Origin: Paenibacillus phyllosphaerae
Lineage (GTDB): Bacteria > Bacillota > Bacilli > Paenibacillales > Paenibacillaceae
NCBI RefSeq assembly: GCF_014192105.1
Contig: NZ_JACHXK010000003.1
Coordinates: 62,001-126,000, forward strand
DNA: 64,000 nt
Reading direction: 5' to 3'
The first letter of the stretch is position 1, and every line of letters begins with the position of its first letter. Shown here piece by piece: positions 25,126-33,158 of the stretch. Made by a program: the position numbers and the translations under genes. Below the pieces are notes generated by a model, which did no database searches, was not told the origin of the DNA, and worked only from the letters and a program-made list of their open reading frames with translations.

Positions 25126-26133
25126 TTATGTAGTTAATGCCTTACGGTCAATAGCAATGGGAGGTTGTTCCATCCAATTATTTGAAATAATAATTCTTGC
25201 TCCTTCCTCGCCATACTTCCCAATCTCCGCGGATAACCGTCCATAATTAGTAGCAAGATCATGCCTTGGACTTGAAGCAATGGCTGATCCATAGTTTCCA
25301 AGACCAGCCGCACATAATGCAACAACTTGATACATCATTAACTTCTCTGAAAATGGCGCTACTTTAGATTCCATGACATCTCCATCCCAAGTCATCGGAG
25401 CAGGGAGATCTTCTTTAGTTAATATAGAACTAAATATCTCGATATGCTTTTTTGAGATTTCCTTGCCTCTAAGGAAATACTTACGGATCTCATCTGTCTT
25501 TGCAACCTGGCTATATCCCATGATAAGGGCTTTTCCAATCGAATTTGTTTGAATGTTTATGTTCAGATGGGAAATCTCCATTGCAGTTAAAGGCCGCTTG
25601 TCTATAAAAAATCCTCCAAAGAACTTATCACTCGATTGAATAAATTCAACCTCTTTAGGTATAGGAATATAAGGTGGTCGAATAAACAACCCTTTGGAAA
25701 GTAGAACCTCTCTGGATTTTTTTAATACTTCTGCTGATGAAGCAAGACACTCATTGTAGAAATCAAATACGTCTGAGCGAGCGGCAGTCGATATTGCTAC
25801 AGCATTAAATAATAAGCCGCTCCTCCCCATGCTACTAAGATAATGCAAAAAAAAACTATCTGAAAACAGTCGTGGAGCATCGGGTGTAACGTCTTCTTCT
25901 GTAAATCCATGTGGAATCGGGAAGTCTTCATGATGAAGAATTTGTTTCAATGTTGAGAGGTGTTTTTCTGTTAACTTTAACCCATATTCAAGTATAGGGC
26001 GGATTTCTTTATCTTCGACTTTGGTGAGAAAATGTTTAAAAACGCAGTTGAAGCTTGAATCGCTGATATACGAGGTCCATAAATTAGCCATTTCGGCTGA
26101 GGTCAATCTTATGTTGTGTTCTGTTTGGGCCAA
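25126..26133 (-). CDS. DUF3231 family protein
   Basis: A protein of about 335 residues built from two similar helical halves, the layout of DUF3231 proteins common in Bacillus and Paenibacillus. The first half includes LTSAEMANLWTSYISDSS and LTEKHLSTLKQILHHEDFPIPHGF. The second has the parallel LTAMEISHLNINIQTNS and SKKHIEIFSSILTKEDLPAP. Each half resembles a ferritin-like four-helix unit, but metal ligands are not certain. I choose the TTG at 26133, since AGGGGGG lies seven bases upstream inside the longer frame. Function is unknown. It is divergent from the 26292 gene. Confidence 0.8.
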   Translation of the reverse strand: MAQTEHNIRLTSAEMANLWTSYISDSSFNCVFKHFLTKVEDKEIRPILEYGLKLTEKHLSTLKQILHHEDFPIPHGFTEEDVTPDAPRLFSDSFFLHYLSSMGRSGLLFNAVAISTAARSDVFDFYNECLASSAEVLKKSREVLLSKGLFIRPPYIPIPKEVEFIQSSDKFFGGFFIDKRPLTAMEISHLNINIQTNSIGKALIMGYSQVAKTDEIRKYFLRGKEISKKHIEIFSSILTKEDLPAPMTWDGDVMESKVAPFSEKLMMYQVVALCAAGLGNYGSAIASSPRHDLATNYGRLSAEIGKYGEEGARIIISNNWMEQPPIAIDRKALTT

Positions 26134-26291
26134 GTCATTTCCCCCCCTAGTCATGTGGTATCTAATTACTGTATCACCAAACCCCTAATCTATACGTTTG
26201 AATGATCAAAAAAAAGATATAGCTTGATCAGTATGCAGTATGAAGCTTTCTAAATTGGTTATGTTACCCTTATACGTTGGAGGGTGATTTC

Positions 26292-27017
26292 ATGGATCAT
26301 ATATATAGAGGACCTCGTCGTCCTAGAATGTCAATGTCACCTTATAATACGAACAGCTTGGTCATTCGCAATCCTTATCAACCCATGTGGTGGTCAGCTG
26401 CAATGCCTGGAGCAGGACATATAATGATTGGAAAATCGATAAAAGGTTTTCTTCTATTTATTTTTGAGTTTACTGTTAATTTACAATCGGGAATTAATGA
26501 AGCAATCGAATATTCCATGGTTGGTCAATTTCAGATGGTAAAGGATATACTCGATCTTCAATGGCTTTTTGTTCGATTAGCAACGGAAATTAATCAATTT
26601 GCCGCTTTAGCTTCAAAGAATAAAGCTCCGATCGAAGCCTTCCGTCTCGACATGGCTGAAATAAACTATTTAAATTATCTTAATCCTTGGGTTGCTGTAG
26701 TTTGGTCGCTTTTTACACCAGGTTTGGGACATCTTATCTCAAGAAATATTATACAAGGTGTTTACCTTCTGGCTTGGTTTATTGTTGTTATTTATCAATC
26801 GAAAGCTCTGCCAAGTGTATATTTCACGGCAACAGGTCATTTTGAAGAAGCAACTAATGTAATCCATTGGAATTGGGTTTTATATTTGCCATCTCTTTAC
26901 TTGTTCGCGGTGGATGATTGCTGGAGTCGGGTCATTGAAAGCAATCGACTTTTCCAGATGGAGCAGACTCGTTTTCTAAAGGATAAGTACCAGAACACAA
27001 GTTTTCCCTTGTTATAA
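26292..27017 (+). CDS. Membrane protein of unknown function
   Basis: A 241-residue integral membrane protein I do not recognise by name. After a basic, Pro/Tyr-rich N-terminus (YRGPRRPRMSMSPYNT) come two similar segments: WWSAAMPGAGHIMIGKSIKGFLLFIFEF and VVWSLFTPGLGHLISRNIIQGVYLLAWF. Each is a Pro-Gly-x-Gly-His turn followed by a helix, so the protein arose by duplication. GGAGGG at 26279-26284 fits the ATG at 26292 rather than the TTG at 26277. The 27038 gene follows closely and also encodes a membrane protein; the two probably form one operon. Similar proteins occur widely in spore formers. Confidence 0.7.
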   Translation: MDHIYRGPRRPRMSMSPYNTNSLVIRNPYQPMWWSAAMPGAGHIMIGKSIKGFLLFIFEFTVNLQSGINEAIEYSMVGQFQMVKDILDLQWLFVRLATEINQFAALASKNKAPIEAFRLDMAEINYLNYLNPWVAVVWSLFTPGLGHLISRNIIQGVYLLAWFIVVIYQSKALPSVYFTATGHFEEATNVIHWNWVLYLPSLYLFAVDDCWSRVIESNRLFQMEQTRFLKDKYQNTSFPLL

Positions 27018-27037
27018 CTTCTATGGAGGCAAAACAA

Positions 27038-27502
27038 ATGTACATTGTTTCAGTTTTCGGACATTCCTTGAGCTTGGAGCTTGCTTTACAAGACCTTGAA
27101 GGGGTCATTCCTAACCAAAGGATCTTGGCGATACCACTGGATAAAGAAATGTACCCTGTAAAGATCAATCATCCCTATAATCATGAGGGATTAAATTTGT
27201 TTTTTGTTTCGTGTTTATCTTCGATAACCATGCTTCTCGGTGTAATTTACGGTTTTATATTATACTGGGGGCCAATAATATGGGGAATGATTGGACTGGC
27301 AGGCGGGGCGTGTACTGGCTTGATTCTTCAAAAAGTGGTTCAGAAACGTAAACAATTAGAGCTTAACCGTTCAGAGCGTTTTGATGTAATAATTATTATT
27401 AGATATGAGAGTCAGCAAGAAAGCAATATCATTCGTTCAATCTTGAGCGAATACAGTGCTCTTTCTATTACTGATATGAACAAAGGTTTTTCTGGAGCTT
27501 AA
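27038..27502 (+). CDS. Two-helix membrane protein of unknown function
   Basis: A 154-residue protein with a central pair of membrane helices (about 52-74 and 80-99: LFFVSCLSSITMLLGVIYGFIL and the Gly-rich IWGMIGLAGGACTGLIL). Soluble segments lie on either side. The N-terminal part starts with a beta-strand-like MYIVSVFGHS, and the C-terminal half ends VIIIIRYESQQESNIIRSIL. The layout resembles small proteins with a split ferredoxin-like domain around a hairpin. GGAGG at 27025-27029 favours the ATG at 27038. It follows the 26292 gene at 20 bases, probably co-transcribed. No function can be assigned. Confidence 0.65.
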   Translation: MYIVSVFGHSLSLELALQDLEGVIPNQRILAIPLDKEMYPVKINHPYNHEGLNLFFVSCLSSITMLLGVIYGFILYWGPIIWGMIGLAGGACTGLILQKVVQKRKQLELNRSERFDVIIIIRYESQQESNIIRSILSEYSALSITDMNKGFSGA

Positions 27503-27770
27503 TTGTAATTCGCTTGTTAATCCATCTTCTCGTATCAGGGGTGCTAAATCGCTCATAAATGAAGCCCCGGCTTTCTTCAGACGGTGCGTATTGAGGAGAC
27601 AAGCTATTGAGAGAGTAGGCAATTATGTCATTTCTGCATTCCTATCTACATCACTTGGGACTGCTTTCTAACTTGGGTCACACTTTTAATTACCTTTTAC
27701 TTGTCCCATATTTTTTATCTGTGGTTTATGAAGAAACAAACGGGTGGGACCTAAACCCGTAACTGAAATT
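27503..27770. other. Intergenic stretch without recognisable gene
   Basis: No ORF with a plausible RBS or known motif is seen on either strand. A small GC hairpin (CGGGT/ACCCG) lies near 27740-27760. It ends where the first copy of the dispersed repeat begins. Confidence 0.5.
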
Positions 27771-27840
27771 CTACTGGGAACCATAGTTCAACCAAAACAG
27801 GGAGCAGACCGCCACGGTGCTGTTCCCTGTTCCATTTAGA
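27771..27840 (+). repeat. Dispersed ~90-nt structured repeat, copy 1
   Basis: Contains TACTGGGAACCATAGTTCAA, the conserved left block, then a hairpin AACAGGGAGCAG...CTGTTCCCTGTT. The right core is weak (CATTTAG). Most similar to the copy at 63111. Confidence 0.7.
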
Positions 27841-27925
27841 AACGGGGCTTGTCTGCTACTAGTCAATGACCGTGTTTTCCCTCGTGGGGTTAACATAAAA
27901 TGGTCTATAAAATGCTGGTTAGGGG

Positions 27926-28111
27926 ATGGTTGTTGTTATCGAGCTGATGATCTTGGATTGTATAAAGGCAGTAGAATCATTAGGGAGTGGTGAGAAACAT
28001 AAAGAATTATACGAGCTCCTTAGAGCCTTCTCTGTAATAGGTGAGAAATACAACTTGACTACAGATGAGGTTCTTCGGCGATATCTCAATTGGAAGTCCC
28101 TAAAACAATAG
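27926..28111 (+). CDS. Small hypothetical protein between two repeat copies
   Basis: A 61-residue, mainly helical protein (LGSGEKHKELYELLRAFSVIGEKYNLTTDEVLRRY... in outline) with no known motif to me. AGGGG at about 27920 is close to the ATG, so initiation could be at this ATG or a few codons later. It lies alone between repeat copies 1 and 2, the same cassette-like arrangement as the genes at 55.8-63.5 kb. It may be a real small gene; there is no homology evidence. Confidence 0.45.
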   Translation: MVVVIELMILDCIKAVESLGSGEKHKELYELLRAFSVIGEKYNLTTDEVLRRYLNWKSLKQ

Positions 28112-28117
28112 GTAATG

Positions 28118-28212
28118 CATCATTTAACTAACGTAAGAACGTTAGCCAAACGATCCAGGAGCAGTTTCCGCCGCGGCAGCTGCTCTTTTTGTCGCTAAGC
28201 TATAGGGGAGAT
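28118..28212 (+). repeat. Dispersed structured repeat, copy 2
   Basis: Left block with a hairpin CTAACG-TAAGAA-CGTTAG, then ATCCAGGAGCAG, the GC hairpin (GAGCAG...GCCGCGGCAGCTGCTC), and the right core CGCTAAGCTATAGGGGAG. It is close to the consensus. Confidence 0.85.
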
Positions 28213-28299
28213 TAGTTAAGTGGATAATAAAGGGAATAATGAATGCCTGTTGAAGTTACACATGCAGATCAATTTATTATTTCGAAGGGAGATATGACA

Positions 28300-28770
28300 A
28301 TGAGCTTAAAGGTAGAACCTTTGGATTTGCAAAAGGCAGACATATCAGGGTCTAAGTGGCGGGAGGTCAGAGCCGAGGAGCTTGATATTGATAATGTCAG
28401 CTTGGCAAAGACGAAAATTAATAACGTAAACATGAGTCAAATGTCTTTGAATGATGTTAATATGGGTGGAATTAAAATCTCGAATGCAAACTTGTCGGGT
28501 GTAGGTATTCAGCATGCTAACTTTAGTCATGCTGTTATTGACCATGTCCATCTATTTGGAACGGAATTTCATAATGTGGTTCTTCCTATGGAGGGAGACG
28601 GAAACTTCAATCCTGAAGAAAAATATAAACCAGTTAGTTTTCAAAACTGTAACCTATCAAAAGGGCAATTAAGAAATTGTGATTTATCAAATGTTGAGAT
28701 AACTGATTGCGACATTACTGGATTGAAAATAAACGGTATCTTGATTTCGGATTTAATCAAGAACAATTAA
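28300..28770 (+). CDS. Pentapeptide-repeat-like protein
   Basis: A 156-residue protein with a right-handed beta-helix pattern. Many five-residue steps show hydrophobic centre residues: DIDNVSLAKTKINNVNMSQM, SLNDVNMGGIKISNANLSGV, then CNLSKGQLRNCDLSNVEITD near the C-terminus. Such repeats form elongated helices; roles range from DNA gyrase mimicry to unknown. There is no signal peptide. GAAGGGAGAT at 28284-28292 precedes the ATG at 28300, which I prefer to the ATG at 28243. It sits between repeat copies 2 and 3. Its AT-rich codon use contrasts with host core genes. Confidence 0.75.
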   Translation: MSLKVEPLDLQKADISGSKWREVRAEELDIDNVSLAKTKINNVNMSQMSLNDVNMGGIKISNANLSGVGIQHANFSHAVIDHVHLFGTEFHNVVLPMEGDGNFNPEEKYKPVSFQNCNLSKGQLRNCDLSNVEITDCDITGLKINGILISDLIKNN

Positions 28771-28824
28771 AGGACAAGTGACAAGATGGTTACTTAGGCA
28801 GCCGTTTTTATTTACTTCGCTAAT

Positions 28825-28912
28825 GAATACTATAGCTCAATAAACATCAGGACAAAGTTGGCGTCATGAAACGGCAGCCTCGTTGATGAGCTAACGGAGA
28901 CATTAGTTCATA
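28825..28912 (+). repeat. Dispersed structured repeat, copy 3 (degenerate, compound)
   Basis: The core ACTATAGCTCAATAA corresponds to the conserved small hairpin. A short hairpin region follows, then TTGATGAGCTAACGG, where a right terminus is at the same time the left terminus of a second partial unit (GCTAACGGAGACATTAGTTC). This shared core shows that the two ends of the repeat carry the same motif. Confidence 0.65.
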
Positions 28913-28933
28913 TCCTGTGAGGAGTATTTTAAC

Positions 28934-29311
28934 TTGAACATACTGCTTGGATACAAAAGAATGCTTGGTGTTGTCTTAGTATTTCTTATTTTGGTTAGCT
29001 TTTTCTGGCTGCAAAGAACCGTGTATCCATCAGGTCAGTGGATAGAAAAGACCTACCCCCAGGATAAGTCTACCAGTGTTTCAAGAGACATAAAGGTCTC
29101 GGCTCAATGGAAAGAAGTTCGGAACAATAACGTAGCCATAATTGTACGATATAAAGATGAGCCGAATGAATATATCCCTGGAGGAAGTTGGGCTAGTGGC
29201 CATGGAGTGGCATTTAAGCCGGAGACGGAGTTTAAACAAGGTAAGACAGTATTAGTGACTGTAATAGCAGGCCAAAAGAAACATAAATTTTCTTTTACAA
29301 CGGAGAAATAG
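28934..29311 (+). CDS. Membrane-anchored protein with SbsA/Big_5-like Ig domain
   Basis: A 125-residue protein. A membrane anchor or signal sequence (about 9-26, LGVVLVFLILVSFFWL) precedes a single extracellular beta-sandwich domain. YPSGQWIEKTYPQDKSTSVS followed by DIKVSAQWKEV and the C-terminal strand KKHKFSFTTEK fit bacterial Ig-like domains of the SbsA type, which usually begin with a Pro-rich strand and end in FTT. The start is TTG, with GAGGAG ten bases upstream. It lies between repeat copies 3 and 4. Function unknown; possibly a cell-surface adhesion or S-layer-associated module. Confidence 0.65.
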   Translation: MNILLGYKRMLGVVLVFLILVSFFWLQRTVYPSGQWIEKTYPQDKSTSVSRDIKVSAQWKEVRNNNVAIIVRYKDEPNEYIPGGSWASGHGVAFKPETEFKQGKTVLVTVIAGQKKHKFSFTTEK

Positions 29312-29332
29312 ATGCTAGCATTATAAAAATCA

Positions 29333-29418
29333 TTGAACTAACGGTGGAGACGTTAGTTCAACGAGCAGTTGACCTGTGAGTTTGCTGCTCCATTTTCATT
29401 AAGATAGGGCTAGGGCAA
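29333..29418 (+). repeat. Dispersed structured repeat, copy 4
   Basis: Left GAACTAACGGTGGAGACGTTAG with a perfect CTAACG/CGTTAG hairpin, AGTTCAACGAGCAG, hairpin GAGCAG...CTGCTC, then right core CATTAAGATAGGGCTAGG. Confidence 0.8.
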
Positions 29419-29525
29419 TATACTTCCAATTCGGGGGAGAGTGAGACAAAGCAGAAAGTGGACGGGATAGTAAAATACCGAACTAAACACGAAATGTGTA
29501 ATCGGCATAGCCTGCGTCTACCTCA

Positions 29526-29760
29526 TTAATCCGCTTCAGCCGCTCGCTCCACCCACGCATTAACCTCTTCAAGCCGTTTGGTATAAGCCTGACGAATGGT
29601 ATACGCTGCTTGGGAGCCGACTGGCAAACGAAGCGGTGGATTATTACTGTTTATGACGGAAATGATGAATTGCACCGCTTTTTCAGGATCGCCGATCTTT
29701 AAGCCCGATATGCCCTTATCGTAGGCGTCATACAACGGCGCATATTCGGTTGTAGTTGTA
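29526..29760 (-). pseudogene. C-terminal remnant of a short-chain dehydrogenase/reductase
   Basis: The 69 residues ending the frame (GDPEKAVQFIISVINSNNPP, then LRLPVGSQAAYTIR) match the C-terminal segment of classical SDR oxidoreductases, where this motif lies after the catalytic domain. The Rossmann fold and the catalytic Ser-Tyr-Lys are missing, and no RBS precedes the residual ATG. It is a truncated leftover, with no sign of the rest of the gene in the window. Confidence 0.7.
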
Positions 29761-29781
29761 ACTATTTAATGCATTGTGAAG

Positions 29782-29809
29782 TGCTCATGTCTTAAATGAG
29801 CATTTTTTT
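29782..29809 (+). terminator. Terminator-like hairpin
   Basis: TGCTCAT/ATGAGCA stem with a seven-base loop, followed by seven T residues. No plus-strand gene ends directly before it; it may shield the TetR gene from upstream reading. Downstream, 29933-29945 and 29956-29968 are a direct repeat of TATTTTCTTGTCG of unknown meaning. Confidence 0.7.
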
Positions 29810-29986
29810 CTTTTAAAATACGTCTATTCCGCTTACCATACATGTTCCTCTACTTGTTGTTGATTTCAATTGCATCAACGCTGTACTCTTTTTATTTGTT
29901 GGTCATTGTGGTACAAATGCATGAAATATGGGTATTTTCTTGTCGCTAATGAGGCTATTTTCTTGTCGTTGTACTATTGGGTGCGA

Positions 29987-30044
29987 TTGACAGCGATAAG
30001 TTAACCTGATATTGTAAACTCATAATGATAGTTATCACTAACTA
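29987..30044 (+). promoter_or_regulatory. Promoter and palindromic operator of the TetR gene
   Basis: TTGACA (29987-29992) and TATTGT (30010-30015) have a 17-base spacer. TAGTTA-TCAC-TAACTA at 30029-30044 is a perfect inverted repeat just after the expected transcription start, well placed for autorepression by the TetR protein. Confidence 0.8.
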
Positions 30045-30062
30045 TATTGATTGAGGTAGCGT

Positions 30063-30644
30063 ATGCAGAAGGCGAACACCAAGAGCAAGCTGATGCTTGC
30101 GGCCATAGATCTCATGGCGGAGAAAGGGTATAAAGGCGTATCGACCAAAGAAATCGCGGCAGCGGCAGGCGTGACCGAGATGACCTTGTTCCGCAACTTC
30201 GGCAGCAAAATGAATCTATTGGAGCAAGCGGTAGAGCATTACCACTATGCCGTGGAGATGACCCAGCTATTCCAGGATCAGCTGATCTGGGATCTGAGGG
30301 CGGATCTGCTCCTCATTAGCGGCATGTATCATGACATTATGAACCGGAACCGCAAGCTGTTCCTGATCGTGCTTGGGGATAACGAGCTGACAGGCATTCG
30401 GGAGAAGGCGCAGAAGCATCCGCAGGCGCTGTTCGAGCTGTTAACGAACTATTTTTCACAGATGCTGGAACAGAATAAGCTGATCGCAAAGGATCCACAG
30501 GCGCAGGCGATGACGTTCATGTGGATGAATTACGGTGCGTTCATCTCCCAGCTCTACGGAGGCGGCGCAGCCATGACCGAAGAGACGGCGGCGCGAATTA
30601 TGGCGTCGAGCATCGAGTTATTCGTAAGGGGGCTAACCCCTTAA
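30063..30644 (+). CDS. TetR/AcrR family transcriptional regulator
   Basis: A 193-residue one-domain-pair regulator. The N-terminal helix-turn-helix reads KLMLAAIDLMAEKGYKGVSTKEIAAAAGVTEMTLFRNFGSK in outline, at residues 9-50. The C-terminal ligand/dimer domain is all helical, and its pattern (TNYFSQMLEQNKLIAKDPQAQA) resembles regulators of efflux pumps. The palindrome at 30029-30044 between promoter and start codon suggests autorepression. The SRPBCC gene begins about 55 bases downstream in the same direction, so both may be in one transcript. The effector is unknown. Confidence 0.9.
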   Translation: MQKANTKSKLMLAAIDLMAEKGYKGVSTKEIAAAAGVTEMTLFRNFGSKMNLLEQAVEHYHYAVEMTQLFQDQLIWDLRADLLLISGMYHDIMNRNRKLFLIVLGDNELTGIREKAQKHPQALFELLTNYFSQMLEQNKLIAKDPQAQAMTFMWMNYGAFISQLYGGGAAMTEETAARIMASSIELFVRGLTP

Positions 30645-30698
30645 ATTTTTCGTTGGCGTGTTAGTATGTACGAACTATCTGATGGAGGGGGAAGTACA

Positions 30699-31145
30699 TT
30701 GGTGTCTGATGGTAAAGTGGTGGGGAAGACCGCATCGGCAGGTTACCAGATTGGGGTGCGCAGGACGCTTCCCATCTCTAAGGAGCAGGCTTGGTCCTTC
30801 CTTACGTCATCCGAAGGCGTGCGCATATGGCTTGGAGAGGTGGCGGAAGTTGCCTTCGCGCAAGGTGCTCGCTTCGCTTCATCCGAAGGAATCACAGGTG
30901 AGTTCCGAGTCGTTAAACCTCTCGAACAATTGCGGTTAAGATGGGGCAAGAAGGAATGGGCGAAACCTTCCACGGTTCAGATCCGGCTGCTCGGGAACGA
31001 TCCGGACCGGACTACGATCAGTTTTCATCAAGAGAATCTGGATCACGCAAGTACGCGCGAGCAGATGAAGCAGCATTGGGAGGACGTGTTGAATACGATC
31101 CAGCAGCAGACGATCGTGGCCGACCGAGGAGAGGAATCGCGATGA
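30699..31145 (+). CDS. SRPBCC (AHSA1-like) domain protein
   Basis: A protein of about 148 residues forming one START/AHSA1-type helix-grip domain. Characteristic are VRRTLPISKEQAWSFLTSSEGVRIWLGEV near the N-terminus, the beta strands around GITGEFRVVKPLEQLRLRW, and the C-terminal helix REQMKQHWEDVLNTIQQ. Such proteins bind small hydrophobic ligands. GGAGGGGG at 30684-30691 lies seven bases before TTG 30699 and ten before GTG 30702, so I take 30699; the ATG at 30666 has no RBS. It is probably co-transcribed with the preceding TetR gene, whose effector it might sequester or modify. Confidence 0.8.
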   Translation: MVSDGKVVGKTASAGYQIGVRRTLPISKEQAWSFLTSSEGVRIWLGEVAEVAFAQGARFASSEGITGEFRVVKPLEQLRLRWGKKEWAKPSTVQIRLLGNDPDRTTISFHQENLDHASTREQMKQHWEDVLNTIQQQTIVADRGEESR

Positions 31146-31167
31146 ACTAAATCAATCCTATTTCACC

Positions 31168-31210
31168 AGCCCTCGATCAGCCACAACGGCTCGATCGGGG
31201 GCTTATTATT
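31168..31210 (+). terminator. Terminator after the SRPBCC gene
   Basis: AGCCCTCGATC pairs with GATCGGGGGCT (one G-T pair) around a 14-base loop, followed by TATTATT. Confidence 0.75.
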
Positions 31211-31345
31211 GCGCACTGCTCGCCCCCGCAGCCGAACCAGTTTCCGCTTGTCTTCTCCGAATCAGTAGTGATACGCTTGTCGTGTTGATCGCTGACTGGA
31301 TGGTAAGGGAACAATTTCCTTGTCCCTTAAGAGAGGCGGGGTGGC

Positions 31346-33154
31346 TTGCGCAGAGCATATCGCAATTATATTAAGAACAATTGGTTCATCAAGCTCATTC
31401 TCGTCTACGCTTCGATCGCGGTGTTGACGATCGTGACCTTGTCCTACTTCGCTTACTTCTTCCTATCGCGATCGGTTATTCAGAGCCATATGGAGATCCA
31501 GCTGAATGCGATGAGCAGCATCGACAATTATTTCGAGGACAAATACGATGCCGTGCAGCGCATGATGCAAGACGTTTACCGTGACCAGGAACTCTCGGAT
31601 AATGTGAGCTTCCTGCTGAAGAACTCTTACGAGGATTATATTGCGTACCGGCTGGACAAGTACCTCGCCAGCACGAACGGTTCGAAGAAGGGACTGGAAT
31701 ACTTCCTGAACCTCATCGAAGACGATCCGGACATTAAAGACATTATTCTCTACAGCACAGACGGGCAGTTCCTGTACATGATCGACCAGCATAAACAGAT
31801 CCGGATGGTCGATACGAACGCCGCCTATTCATACGTACCGGATGCCATGCTGCTGCAGAACGAGCCGGTGACCAAAGCGAACGACTGGGTCCTCAAATCG
31901 ATCGGGCAGAGCGATAGTCCGATGTTCGCGGTCCATAATGTGATCAACGATATGATGACGTACCAATTGGTCGGGCAGATGCTCGTGCTCTTCAATTCGG
32001 AAGGCGCTTACAATTCGCTGGCGGACTATGCCGATTCCATGCCGGGCTACATTCTCGTGCTGACGCCGGAGGGCGATGTCCTGTTCGATTCGTCAGGCCG
32101 GCATTATGGCAAACGCTATCCGTACGACGATTCCCAAGGCGATGCGAGCTACGGCGAGATTGCCGCCGCCGACTCGTACTTGAATACGCTCACCTCCGAT
32201 AAGCTCGGTTATCGTATCGTCGGCATTACGCCCCGAAGCGAAATGGCCGCCAAGACCGCTTATTTGATCCGGCTGATCTTGCTGATCAGCACCATCTGCC
32301 TATTGATCGCCATTATCGCGCCTACCCTATTCGTCGTGAATTTTGCCAAACGGGTGAAGCGGATCATTCGTCTCATGCGCAGGGTCGAGACCGGGGATAT
32401 GACCGTCCGCATCAAGGAAGAGAAGGAAGACGAGCTGGGCCAAATATCGCGCGGTTTCAACGACATGATGGACGAGCTGTCCCGTTACATTGACCGCGAA
32501 TACAAGTCCGAGATCAAACAAAAACAAGCTGAACTGGCCGCGCTGCAGGCGAGGGTCCATCCGCATTTCCTGTACAATACGCTGGAAGTCATCCGGATGC
32601 GCGCGCTGTCGCTCGGCGCGCACGATGTGAGCGACATGATCTACAGTCTCGCGGGACTGTTCCGCAGCTTTGTCCAGCAGCAGTCCGTCGTCACCTTCAA
32701 GGAAGAGATCGACAATTGCCGCAAGTACCTGGAGTTGTTCCGGATCCGTTACAAGGATCGTTTCACCTATGAGATCGACATAGACCCGGGCCTTGCGCAT
32801 CTGCACGTGGCCAAAATGTCGCTGCAGCCGATCGTCGAAAACGTGATCGTCCATGGACTCCAAAGCGAACGTGACGATAACAAGGTGGAGATTCGGGCAT
32901 CGCTGGTCGACGATTCGATCCGGGTCATCGTGAAGGATAACGGGCAGGGCATTCCGCGGGATCGGCTCGAGGCCATCCGGAACAGGCTGCATCTCGCCGA
33001 TTCTTCCGATGAGGCCCCCTCGTTCGGGCTGCGCAGCGTAGTCGAACGGCTGCATCTGATGTACGGCAAACAATACGGGCTCGAGATCGACAGTGACCCG
33101 GGCAACGGGACGACGGTGACGGTATGGTCGCCGGCCGTGAATGGGAGGGAATAG
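31346..33154 (+). CDS. Sensor histidine kinase, YesM family
   Basis: A 602-residue two-component kinase. Helix TM1 (about 14-40) and TM2 (about 308-335) flank a large extracellular sensor domain (dCache-like). A HAMP domain follows (KRVKRIIRLMRRVETGDM). The phospho-acceptor is in QARVHPHFLYNTLE (about residue 405). The ATPase domain has the N-box ENVIVHGLQSE and the G-box VKDNGQGIPRDRL. The start is TTG, with GAGAGGCGGGG directly upstream. YesM kinases are known to sense sugars outside the cell together with YesN regulators and ABC importers; the same three parts follow here. Confidence 0.94.
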   Translation: MRRAYRNYIKNNWFIKLILVYASIAVLTIVTLSYFAYFFLSRSVIQSHMEIQLNAMSSIDNYFEDKYDAVQRMMQDVYRDQELSDNVSFLLKNSYEDYIAYRLDKYLASTNGSKKGLEYFLNLIEDDPDIKDIILYSTDGQFLYMIDQHKQIRMVDTNAAYSYVPDAMLLQNEPVTKANDWVLKSIGQSDSPMFAVHNVINDMMTYQLVGQMLVLFNSEGAYNSLADYADSMPGYILVLTPEGDVLFDSSGRHYGKRYPYDDSQGDASYGEIAAADSYLNTLTSDKLGYRIVGITPRSEMAAKTAYLIRLILLISTICLLIAIIAPTLFVVNFAKRVKRIIRLMRRVETGDMTVRIKEEKEDELGQISRGFNDMMDELSRYIDREYKSEIKQKQAELAALQARVHPHFLYNTLEVIRMRALSLGAHDVSDMIYSLAGLFRSFVQQQSVVTFKEEIDNCRKYLELFRIRYKDRFTYEIDIDPGLAHLHVAKMSLQPIVENVIVHGLQSERDDNKVEIRASLVDDSIRVIVKDNGQGIPRDRLEAIRNRLHLADSSDEAPSFGLRSVVERLHLMYGKQYGLEIDSDPGNGTTVTVWSPAVNGRE

Positions 33155-33158
33155 AGCG

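Noticed and set aside
27437..27622. Minus-strand ORF of 61 residues
   Set aside because: No RBS, overlaps the end of the 27038 gene and shows no motif.
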